64,000 nt of DNA. Source: an uncultured Oscillospiraceae bacterium. Lineage in GTDB: Bacteria > Bacillota > Clostridia > Oscillospirales > Oscillospiraceae. Under the pieces are notes generated by a model. The model was not told the DNA's origin, searched no databases, and was given only the letters and a program-made list of their open reading frames with translations. The stretch covers positions 1 through 64,000 of the forward strand of contig CATABD010000004.1 of assembly GCA_949494735.1 (NCBI GenBank), in the 5' to 3' direction. Positions 39,242-47,547 of this stretch are shown here, piece by piece; the stretch's first letter is position 1, and every line of letters begins with the position of its first letter. The position numbers and the translations under genes are program-made.

Positions 39242-42199
39242 ATGAAAAAGAGGAACTTTTGGAAAATACCCATGGCGGTTTTCGCCGTGTTCACAGTGAT
39301 CTGCGTGGCTGCAATCCCCATCACCAACTATTTCGCGCCCATGATCAACGTAGCGCTGAACGCCGAGACCCAGCGCATCATCCCCGACCCGGACGCACAG
39401 ATCTTCTACTGGACCCGTTACGACTCCGAGGAAGAGCTGGTGGCCAACGACTGGAACGTGTGCCGCCAGGTGATGGCGGAGGGGGCCTCGGTGCTGCTCA
39501 ACCGGGACGATACCCTCCCCCTGGCCGCTGACACCAAGTTCTCCTGTTTCTCCCAGTCCTCTGTGGACCCGGTGAAGGTGGGAACCGGTTCCGCTTTCGT
39601 CTCCACCGGCGAGGGTGCCAGCCTGTACTCCGCGCTGGAGGACAGCTTCCAGCCGGGGTGTGTGAACACCGACCTGTGGAAGTTCTATGTCACCAGCGGC
39701 TATAAGCGGGAAAACGCGGCCCTGTCCGGCGGCGACCCCTCCCAATACCGCATCAACGAGGTGCCCTGGGAAAAGTACACCGACGCGCTGAAATCCACCT
39801 TTGCCGACTATGGCGACGCCGCCCTGGTCACCCTGTCCCGCTCCTCCGGCGAGGGCGCCGACCTGCCCAGCGGGTTGGAGGCGCTGGAGCCTTACATGAC
39901 CGGCGGCGACTATCTCCGGCTGTGCAAGGAGGAGATGGAGCTGCTCCAGAACCTGAAGGAGCTGAAGGACCAGGGCGTGTTCAAGAAAATCGTAGTGCTG
40001 CTCAACTCCTCCAGCACCCTCCAGCTGGACTTCATCGACGCGTACGATGTGGACGCGGTGGTGTGGACGGGCAACCTGGGCATCAACGGCCTGCCCGCCG
40101 TGACGGACATCCTGGCGGGCAAGGTGAACCCCTCCGGGCGGATCGTGGACACCTTCCTGAAGGACAACCACTCCTCCCCCGCCATGGTGAACTACGACGC
40201 GTTCCCCTATACCAACGCCGCCCAGCTGGATCTGGCCTTTGCCCAGAACAACACCGCCCCCGGCATTGAAAAGTGCAATATGAACTATGTGGTGTACCAG
40301 GAGGGCATCTACGTGGGCTACCGCTACTACGAGACCCGGTATGAGGACTATGTGCTGGGCCAGGGCAGCGCCGGGGAGTACGACTACAGGGCCGACGTGG
40401 CCTTCCCCTTCGGCTCCGGCCTGAGCTACACCACCTTCGAATACTCCAACTTCACCGTGGAGGACCAGGGCGACGCCTTCCAGGTGGGGGTGGATGTGGC
40501 CAACACCGGCAGTATGGACGGCAAGCATACCGTGCAGATCTACTTCCAGTCCCCCTACACCGACTATGACCGGGAGAACGGGATTGAGAAGGCCGCCGTG
40601 GAGCTGTGCGGCTTTGACAAAAAGGAGATCAAGGCCGGCGAGACCGAGCACTTTGATATCCGCGTCCTGAAAGAGGATCTGACCAGCTATGACGCCAACG
40701 CCGCCAAGACCTACATCCTGGACGCCGGAGACTACTACTTCACCGTGGGTACTGACGCGCACAACGCCATCAACAACATCCTGATGGCCAAGGGGGCAGA
40801 TGCCTCCCGCATGACCGGTATCGGCGACGCGGCCCTCACGGCCAAATGGAATAACCCTGCCCTGGATACCACCACCTATGCGGTCTCCTCCGCCACCGGG
40901 AAGCCCATCACCAACCTGTTCGACAACGCCGATCTGAATAAGTACGAGGGCGCGGAGGATCAGCAGGTGGTCTACCTCACCCGCAGCAACTGGACCGGAA
41001 CCTTCCCCCAGGCCACTGTGAGCCTTCGGGCTACAGACGCCATGTGGGACGACGGCCTGACCCATGAGGACGCCGGCAGGGACGCCCTGGTGGAGCAGTA
41101 CAAGCAGCTCTATTGGTCCGACGTGAGCCAGGCTCCCGCCGCCGGGACGGGCGGCTCCCTCAACGCCATTGACTTTGTGGACAAGGACTATGACGACCCT
41201 GCCTGGGATGAGCTGATCGGCCAGCTCTCCTACGAAGATATGCTGAACCTGATCTATAACGGCTCCTACCAGACCCAGGTGCTCCCGGCCATCAACCTGC
41301 CCGCCACCCAGGAATTTGACGGCCCCACCGGCTTCACCAAGAGCATCGTGGGCGGGGCCAACGGCATGGCCTTTACCTCCGAGGATGTGATGGCGGCCAC
41401 CTATAACCGAGAGCTGATCCAGGAGGTGGGCAAGTGCATGGGCGAGGATATGCTCCACGCCCAGTCCGGGGACAACGCAGCCGCCGTGGCCGGCATTTAC
41501 GCCCCCGGCGTGAACATCCACCGGAGCCCCTATCTGGGCCGGCACAACGAGTATTACTCCGAGGACGGCTGGCTGTCCGGCGAGATCGCCGCCGCCCAGG
41601 TCCAGGGCCTCCACGACCGGGGGATGCTGGCCTTTGTGAAGCACTTCGCCCTCAATGACCAGGAACAGGGCCGGTATGGGATCTCTGTGTGGGCCAACGA
41701 GCAGTCCATCCGGGAGCTGTATCTGGAGAGCTTTGAAGGTGCGATCCGGGGCGGCGCTTCCAATGTCATGAGCTCCTTCAACCGCATCGGCGCGGTGTGG
41801 TCCGGCGCCCACCACGGTCTCATGACCGGCGTGCTCCGGGACGAATGGGGCATGGAGGGCTCCGCCATCACCGACATGGCCATCAACGCCAAGTGGATGG
41901 ACTACCGGATGGGCGTGCTGGCCGGACAGGACTACTGGTGCGGCCAGAAGGGCGGCATGGGTACCCTGGACGGGACCGGCAATGATCCGGCCATCGCCGC
42001 GGCGGTCCACAACGCGGCCAAGAACGTGGTATTCAGCATCACCCGGACCAACGCCATGAACATGGGCAACGCTACTGTTGTCAGTGTGACCCCCTTGTGG
42101 CGGATCGCGCTGTACGCCGCCACCGGCGTGTGCGCCCTGCTCACCGTGGGCAGCGCGTTTATGGTGGTGCGCAGTAAAAAAGCAGCGAAAGGCGGCTGA
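39242..42199 (+). CDS. Membrane-tethered GH3 glycosidase, permuted domain order (3 of 4)
   Basis: 985 residues from ATG 39242, with CAGGAGGACAGCT upstream; the open frame extends far upstream but only as a shadow of copy 2. Same layout as copy 2: N-terminal helix, sandwich, fibronectin-like domain, barrel with VKHFALNDQEQGRYG, nucleophile Asp878 in GSAITDMAI, C-terminal helix. In place of the usual GRNFEYYSEDG it reads GRHNEYYSEDG. The paralog pair 2 and 3 share all insertions, unlike copies 1 and 4, which form their own pair. Confidence 0.87.
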   Translation: MKKRNFWKIPMAVFAVFTVICVAAIPITNYFAPMINVALNAETQRIIPDPDAQIFYWTRYDSEEELVANDWNVCRQVMAEGASVLLNRDDTLPLAADTKFSCFSQSSVDPVKVGTGSAFVSTGEGASLYSALEDSFQPGCVNTDLWKFYVTSGYKRENAALSGGDPSQYRINEVPWEKYTDALKSTFADYGDAALVTLSRSSGEGADLPSGLEALEPYMTGGDYLRLCKEEMELLQNLKELKDQGVFKKIVVLLNSSSTLQLDFIDAYDVDAVVWTGNLGINGLPAVTDILAGKVNPSGRIVDTFLKDNHSSPAMVNYDAFPYTNAAQLDLAFAQNNTAPGIEKCNMNYVVYQEGIYVGYRYYETRYEDYVLGQGSAGEYDYRADVAFPFGSGLSYTTFEYSNFTVEDQGDAFQVGVDVANTGSMDGKHTVQIYFQSPYTDYDRENGIEKAAVELCGFDKKEIKAGETEHFDIRVLKEDLTSYDANAAKTYILDAGDYYFTVGTDAHNAINNILMAKGADASRMTGIGDAALTAKWNNPALDTTTYAVSSATGKPITNLFDNADLNKYEGAEDQQVVYLTRSNWTGTFPQATVSLRATDAMWDDGLTHEDAGRDALVEQYKQLYWSDVSQAPAAGTGGSLNAIDFVDKDYDDPAWDELIGQLSYEDMLNLIYNGSYQTQVLPAINLPATQEFDGPTGFTKSIVGGANGMAFTSEDVMAATYNRELIQEVGKCMGEDMLHAQSGDNAAAVAGIYAPGVNIHRSPYLGRHNEYYSEDGWLSGEIAAAQVQGLHDRGMLAFVKHFALNDQEQGRYGISVWANEQSIRELYLESFEGAIRGGASNVMSSFNRIGAVWSGAHHGLMTGVLRDEWGMEGSAITDMAINAKWMDYRMGVLAGQDYWCGQKGGMGTLDGTGNDPAIAAAVHNAAKNVVFSITRTNAMNMGNATVVSVTPLWRIALYAATGVCALLTVGSAFMVVRSKKAAKGG

Positions 42200-42214
42200 T
42201 CTGCAACAATTCAG

Positions 42215-42249
42215 CGGGCCGCAGTTCCACGAACTGTGGCTGCGGCCCG
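42215..42249 (+). terminator. Intercistronic GC-rich hairpin before GH3 copy 4
   Basis: CGGGCCGCAG pairs with CTGCGGCCCG, and inside it CCAC pairs with GTGG past a TT bulge. No T-run follows. Confidence 0.5.
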
Positions 42250-42271
42250 AAAACATCTCAGGGGGCACGTC

Positions 42272-45202
42272 ATGAAGAAAAAATATCAGAAATGGCTGGG
42301 ACTGGCTGCGGTGTTTGCCCTGCTGCTGTCTGCCGCCTTGAGCCTTACCAGCTCTGCATTTTATTACAGCGGCTATGTAAACAGCTTTTTGGGCATCACC
42401 GGCGAAAGCATTGAAGTGAGCGGGGACACCAATTACTATCCCTCCGCTTACGGGCCGCTGAATGCGGAGAACGCCGACCGCCTTATTGCAGATGAACGGG
42501 ATCATAATATTCGGGCTATGTACGAGGGGACGGTGCTGCTGCGGAACGAAAACAGTGCGCTTCCTCTGGCCGCTGGTGAGCGGAGCGTTACTGTTTTTGG
42601 CAATTCAGTCAACGACCCCATCTATAAATCCAATGCCGGAAACGCCAGCTTTAACGCTGACCGGGGCGGCGAACTGTATACCGCCTTGGAGGCCGCCGGT
42701 TTCCAGGTCAATCCCACCATGCGGGACGCATATGCAAACAGCGGCATCGTCCGCACCTCGGTGGCGACCCGGGGCGGTTCTACTGTGGGCGAAGCGCCCG
42801 CCAGCTTTTACACCGACACGCTGAAAAGCTCCTATGCATCCCAGTACAATGACGTGGCCATTGTCTTGCTTACCCGTTACGGAGGGGAAGGTGTTGACCT
42901 TGATCCTCTGGACGCGGATGGCGTTCCCATGCTGTCCCTCCACCAGGAAGAAGCAGATCTGCTGAGGATGATCCATGACAGCGGGAAGTTCGGGAAAACC
43001 GTGGTCCTCATCAACAGCCCGTTCGCCATGGATATCGAGTGGATCGAATATGAAGAGTACGGGGTGGATGCCTGCCTCGTGTTCGGCGCGGCAGGCGACT
43101 ATGGCTTTATCGCGCTGATGGATATCCTTACGGGAGCGGCGGATGTGTCCGGGCATCTGCCGGACACCTGGGCCTCCAGTTCCTTGTCCGCGCCCGCCAT
43201 GCAGAATTTTGGCGATTACAAATTCACCAATCTGGAGAAGATGTACGGCGACCGCTACCTGGTGTATGCGGAAGGGATCTATGTTGGTTACAAATACTAT
43301 GAGACCCGCTACCAGGACCAGGTGCTGGGCATCAACGACGCCAACGGCCCTGCCGGAGCGTTTGCCAGCGATGGCGGCTGGGACTATGCCGCTGAGATGG
43401 CTTATCCGTTCGGCTATGGCCTGTCCTACGCCCAGTTCACCCAGGCGGTGGAGAGCATCCTCTGGGATCAAAGTGCGCACACCGTCACCGCTGCTGTAAA
43501 GGTTACCAACAACGGCGGATTTGATGGAAAGTCCAAAGCATTGGTCCAGCTCTACGCCCAGCTCCCCTGGGAGCCTGGACAGGCCGAGAAGTCCGCCATC
43601 CAGCTCATCGGCTTCCAGAAATCAAGCGGGCTGGCGGCTGGGGAAAGCGAGACGGTCACCATCACCGTGCCTGATTACTATTTCGCAGTTTATGATGAGA
43701 ACGCTGAAAACGGCGCGGATCCCTCCAAGACCGGCTGCTACATATTTGACGCAGGGGATTATTGGTTTGCCATCGGCGGCAGCAGCCATGACGCGTTGAA
43801 CAACATTATGGCCGCCAGGGGGATCGAGGGCCTGTTTGATGAAAAGGGGAACCCTGTGTCCGGCGTTCCCTCCAATGCGGTAAAAGCAGAGCTGGGGCAG
43901 TACGACAACACTACCTATGCACTCAGCCCCACAACTGGGGCCATCGTGTCCAACCAGCTTCAAGATGCTGACCTGAACGAGTATCTTCCCGGCACTGTCA
44001 CCTATCTGAGCAGGTCGGACTGGAACACCTTCCCTGAGAGCTATACCGGCCTGACCGCCACGGACGCCATGGCGGAGCTAATGATCGGGAAAACCTATCA
44101 AAAGCCCGGCGACGCCCCGGATACCGGCGATATGGTTTTCGGTGAGGACGCTGGCTTGAAGCTGGTAAGCATGAAGGATGTGGAGTTCGGGGCGGATCAA
44201 TGGAAGACGTTTATCGATCAGCTTAGCATCAACCAGCTGGCCACCATCTGCGGTGACAACCGGGGCAATGTGGCCATCCCTGAAGTGGGTAAGCCCGCAA
44301 ATGCCTCCACAAACGGCCCCTGCGGCGTTCAGGGCAGCTATACCAAGGGGAACCGGAAGGGCTGCACCCTGTTTGTGGATGAGCCGATCCAGGCCGCCAC
44401 ATTTAACCTGGATCTGGCCAGGGAGCGGGGCGCCCTTATGGCGGAGGACGCCATGTATGCCGACGTTACCATGGTGTTTGGTCCCGGCGCCAACATTCAT
44501 CGGACTGCCTACCTGGGCCGCAACAGCGAGTATTTCTCCGAGGACGGCCTGATGAGCTATCTCATGAGCCGTGCCAACGCCCAACCCATGACAGAAAAGG
44601 GCGTCATCACCGGCTTCAAGCACTTCTGTCTCAACGACCAGGAGGTCAACCGCCATGGTGTGGCCACTTTTGCCACTGAGCAGGCCTGCCGGGAGATTTA
44701 TTTCAAGGCATTTGAAGGCGCGTTGAGCGATGGCGGCGGTCTGGGCGTCATGACCAGCTACAATCGGATCGGGATGACCGCGTCACCTGCCCACTACGGC
44801 GCACAGGTGGAGATCCTCCGCAACGAATGGGGCTTTAAGGGCATCAATATCACCGATTCCTCCAAGGATGCCTCTGATTATGTGCTCACTGCCGAGTGTA
44901 TCACCAGCGGCACCGATCTGTTCCTCTCCGACACCGGGCGCACCAGCGAGCTGACCAATCTGGCGATCAAAGATCGGGACGGAAACATCCTGAACTGGAT
45001 GAAAACAGCCAATGAGCATTTCTATTATGCCCACAGCCGAAGCATTCTGATTAACGGATTGGCAGAAGAAACTGTCGTCCATGAGACCGTTTACTGGTGG
45101 CAGCCGGCGCTGATTGCTGTTTGCGCCGCCCTTGCTCTATTGGCCGTGGCATCCCTGGGGATGTTTGCCTGGAATGCTTACGTAAAAAAGGAGAGACGCT
45201 GA
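42272..45202 (+). CDS. Membrane-tethered GH3 glycosidase, permuted domain order (4 of 4)
   Basis: 976 residues from ATG 42272 (CAGGGGGCACGTC upstream). N-terminal helix, sandwich (GTVLLRNENSALPLAAG), fibronectin-like domain, barrel with FKHFCLNDQEVNRHG and nucleophile Asp862 in GINITDSSKD, C-terminal helix near 940-962. It resembles copy 1 (shared NSFLGIT/NLFLGTL start and TDSSKD context). Codon use is less GC-biased than in copies 1-3, from about here to 46.6 kb, which suggests a different history. A four-helix companion gene follows directly, as after copy 1. Confidence 0.87.
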   Translation: MKKKYQKWLGLAAVFALLLSAALSLTSSAFYYSGYVNSFLGITGESIEVSGDTNYYPSAYGPLNAENADRLIADERDHNIRAMYEGTVLLRNENSALPLAAGERSVTVFGNSVNDPIYKSNAGNASFNADRGGELYTALEAAGFQVNPTMRDAYANSGIVRTSVATRGGSTVGEAPASFYTDTLKSSYASQYNDVAIVLLTRYGGEGVDLDPLDADGVPMLSLHQEEADLLRMIHDSGKFGKTVVLINSPFAMDIEWIEYEEYGVDACLVFGAAGDYGFIALMDILTGAADVSGHLPDTWASSSLSAPAMQNFGDYKFTNLEKMYGDRYLVYAEGIYVGYKYYETRYQDQVLGINDANGPAGAFASDGGWDYAAEMAYPFGYGLSYAQFTQAVESILWDQSAHTVTAAVKVTNNGGFDGKSKALVQLYAQLPWEPGQAEKSAIQLIGFQKSSGLAAGESETVTITVPDYYFAVYDENAENGADPSKTGCYIFDAGDYWFAIGGSSHDALNNIMAARGIEGLFDEKGNPVSGVPSNAVKAELGQYDNTTYALSPTTGAIVSNQLQDADLNEYLPGTVTYLSRSDWNTFPESYTGLTATDAMAELMIGKTYQKPGDAPDTGDMVFGEDAGLKLVSMKDVEFGADQWKTFIDQLSINQLATICGDNRGNVAIPEVGKPANASTNGPCGVQGSYTKGNRKGCTLFVDEPIQAATFNLDLARERGALMAEDAMYADVTMVFGPGANIHRTAYLGRNSEYFSEDGLMSYLMSRANAQPMTEKGVITGFKHFCLNDQEVNRHGVATFATEQACREIYFKAFEGALSDGGGLGVMTSYNRIGMTASPAHYGAQVEILRNEWGFKGINITDSSKDASDYVLTAECITSGTDLFLSDTGRTSELTNLAIKDRDGNILNWMKTANEHFYYAHSRSILINGLAEETVVHETVYWWQPALIAVCAALALLAVASLGMFAWNAYVKKERR

Positions 45203-45203
45203 G

Positions 45204-45605
45204 ATGAAGAATGTGTTTAAAAACCGGGGTTTGGGGTTTTATATGAATCTGATTGCGGGGGCCACAGCCCTGCTGGGCGCTGTCCTGTATATTGTGCTTG
45301 ACGGAACAGACAAAACGTTTACATTCATTGGCTTTGCCCTGGCGTTGGCAGGCGCGGGCTCCGCCGCGCTGACGGTGTTCACCCGGCTGAAATTTGCCGC
45401 TTTTGTGCCTACAGCGTTTTATGCCGCCGCTTTTGGGGTAGTGCTCCGTGTCGCGGTGCCCAGCTTGTCCGATGTGTGGAACAAAGTCAATTTTATCGGC
45501 GGAAATGCCGCTATGGGCATGGCCTTTGCGGGCGTGTTTTTCCTGTGTGCGGTATTGGGCGTGGTTTCCTGCTTTGTTGGATCAAATGGGCAGGACATGA
45601 AATAA
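45204..45605 (+). CDS. Small four-helix membrane protein, GH3 companion (second copy)
   Basis: 133 residues, four membrane helices (about 12-32, 38-58, 62-85, 103-125). It starts 1 base after the GH3 stop, exactly like the companion at 34489. The two companions are similar in length, helix positions and the FxGGNxxxxxAF segment between helices 3 and 4. This repeated pairing is the best hint of a joint function. Confidence 0.8.
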   Translation: MKNVFKNRGLGFYMNLIAGATALLGAVLYIVLDGTDKTFTFIGFALALAGAGSAALTVFTRLKFAAFVPTAFYAAAFGVVLRVAVPSLSDVWNKVNFIGGNAAMGMAFAGVFFLCAVLGVVSCFVGSNGQDMK

Positions 45606-45618
45606 GAGGATAACTGAA

Positions 45619-46659
45619 ATGAACAAAAAAATCTTTATTATTTCGGCGGTGCTTGGGCTTCTCCTTGTCCTGGGCGCCTGTGCGGACAGATCCCCTGATC
45701 GTCAAGGGGATCCTGCCAGCGATCCGTCGGGCGGAGTTTCTTCGGAGGCCTCTGCTGTGTGGAAGCTCTCCATCGCACAGCCGCCGGAGAAGCTGGAGTA
45801 TGAGGAAGGCGAAACCTTCGATCCGGCCGGGGTTGTCATCAACGCCAAGATGAAGGACGGCTCAATACTGGAAAACGTGGCCTATGAGGGGATCATCGTA
45901 GACCAGCCGCTGACGCGGACGTCCCTGTTTGCCAAGTTTGTCTATGGAGGGGAAACCGTGCAGCAGAACATCAAGGTCACGCTAAAGGGGAACCGGGAGG
46001 AGTACTCCGTCGCCAGCACGCAGGGGATTGCGGACAGCCCCCTGGCGGGAAAAGTCATCTTTTGGCTGGGTTCCTCTGTCTCAGAAGGGGCCAGTTCCGG
46101 TCAGGAATCTATGGCGGATTTCCTGGCCAAAAAGCACGGGGCCCAGTGCATCAAGGAGGCCGTGTCCGGCACCACGCTGGCGGACCGGGCCAACAGCAGC
46201 TATGTAAGTCGGCTGGACCAGTATCTGGCCTCTGATGAAAGGGCAGGCCATGTGGACGCGTTCATCTGCCAGCTGTCCACAAACGACAAGGGCTTCCCTG
46301 ATGGCTTTGGCGCTGTGACGCCGGCGGATGTGCGTGACGCGGCAGCCTTTGACACCGCCACCACCTTCGGGGCAATGGAGTACATCATCGCCACAGCCAA
46401 AGACACATGGGACTGCCCCGTATATTTCTACACCAACCCGCCCATGGGCGACGAAAACTATGAAACGATGGTGCAGGCGCTGGAGGAGCTTGCGGAAAAA
46501 TGGGGCGTGACCATCATTGACCTGTATCGGGATCAGGCGTTCAACGACATCAGCGAGGAAGAACAGGCGCTCTATATGGCGGACAGCATCCATCCGACAA
46601 AGGCCGGCTATCGGGAGTGGTGGCTGCCCAAGTTTGAAGAGGCCCTGTCCGGAATTTGA
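45619..46659 (+). CDS. Lipoprotein SGNH hydrolase with Ig-like domain
   Basis: 346 residues. Lipobox VLGA-Cys21 is followed by a Ser/Asp-rich linker, then a small bacterial Ig-like domain (about 50-128; LEYEEGETFDPAGVVI). The SGNH domain has its first block as WLGSSVSEG with nucleophile Ser153 (GSS instead of GDS), Asn in LSTNDKGF and the Asp322-x-x-His325 pair in DSIHPTKAGY. It probably de-esterifies (for example deacetylates) sugars at the cell surface. It follows the GH3 cluster by 13 bases. Confidence 0.85.
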   Translation: MNKKIFIISAVLGLLLVLGACADRSPDRQGDPASDPSGGVSSEASAVWKLSIAQPPEKLEYEEGETFDPAGVVINAKMKDGSILENVAYEGIIVDQPLTRTSLFAKFVYGGETVQQNIKVTLKGNREEYSVASTQGIADSPLAGKVIFWLGSSVSEGASSGQESMADFLAKKHGAQCIKEAVSGTTLADRANSSYVSRLDQYLASDERAGHVDAFICQLSTNDKGFPDGFGAVTPADVRDAAAFDTATTFGAMEYIIATAKDTWDCPVYFYTNPPMGDENYETMVQALEELAEKWGVTIIDLYRDQAFNDISEEEQALYMADSIHPTKAGYREWWLPKFEEALSGI

Positions 46660-46685
46660 AAATAGGAAAAGGGGGAGCATCATCC

Positions 46686-47534
46686 ATGCCGATCAAAGCA
46701 GTCCAGCAGTTTATGCTGGGCACGGTGCTGAATAACGAAGCCCAGGCCCGGGACACGCTGCAAAAAATGAAAGACGCCGGGTATGACGGGATCGAGCTGT
46801 GCCGCTTTATGATCCACCCCAGCGGCCTTTTGGTCCGCCTCATCACCAAAGCCGCCGGCATGCCTGTGGGCGGGGGCGGCAGGCTGGACTGGCCCCGGCT
46901 GGTAAAGGAATCCGGCCTCCGGGTGGTCAGCCTGCATATGGACTTGGACAGTGTGGAAAAGGACGTCCCTGCCGCCGCCGCCGAGGCTAAGGCGCTGGGG
47001 GCGAAGTACGCGGTGATTACAGGGATGTACCGCTTCCCCTATAGCGACGAAAAGGCGGTCAGGGAACTGGCCGCCCGGCTGAACCGGGTGGGGGAAGCGC
47101 TGGGGCGTGAGGGAGTCAGCCTGCTCTACCATAACCACAACTGCGAATTGCAGTGGGTAAACCGGGAACAGCGGGCCTACGACCTCCTATTGTCCGAGAC
47201 CAGCCCGGCGGCGGTGGGCTTTGAATTCGACAGCTACTGGTTCACGGAAGGGGGCGCCAGCGCCCTGTCCTGGATGGAGCGGCTGGGGGGACGCATGAAG
47301 CTGTGGCACATCAACGACCGCGGGACGCGGCTGTCCGGGCCGGCCATGACCCCCATCCTGAAAAGCGACAGCATGGAGCTGGGCTATGGGAACATGGATC
47401 TGCTCCCCCTGGTGGAACAGGCCAAGTCTGTGTCTGTGGACGCTGTGATTTTGGAAAGCCACCGCAACTGGGTGGAAAAATCGCCGGTCAAAAGCTTTCA
47501 GCGCAGTGCCGGCTTTTTGGAGAAATACATTTGA
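46686..47534 (+). CDS. Sugar phosphate isomerase/epimerase-like TIM barrel
   Basis: 282 residues from ATG 46686, with GGGGGAG upstream; an in-frame TTG at 46656 would overlap the previous stop and is less likely. The pattern is that of the xylose-isomerase-like AP-endonuclease-2 superfamily: AGYDGIELCRFM, VVSLHMDLDS, LLYHNHNCELQW, GFEFDSYW, LWHINDRG and DAVILESHRNW, supplying His, Glu and Asp metal ligands. It probably isomerises or epimerises a sugar or polyol released by the surface enzymes. No signal peptide, so it is cytoplasmic. Confidence 0.83.
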   Translation: MPIKAVQQFMLGTVLNNEAQARDTLQKMKDAGYDGIELCRFMIHPSGLLVRLITKAAGMPVGGGGRLDWPRLVKESGLRVVSLHMDLDSVEKDVPAAAAEAKALGAKYAVITGMYRFPYSDEKAVRELAARLNRVGEALGREGVSLLYHNHNCELQWVNREQRAYDLLLSETSPAAVGFEFDSYWFTEGGASALSWMERLGGRMKLWHINDRGTRLSGPAMTPILKSDSMELGYGNMDLLPLVEQAKSVSVDAVILESHRNWVEKSPVKSFQRSAGFLEKYI

Positions 47535-47547
47535 GTAGGTGAGGCAA

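Noticed and set aside
36186-42505. Very long open frames on the minus strand opposite the GH3 genes (over 1000 codons)
   Set aside because: They mirror GC-rich codons of the plus-strand genes, have Gly/Val/His-rich compositions without motifs and no ribosome binding sites. Similar antisense frames occur over most GC-rich genes here.
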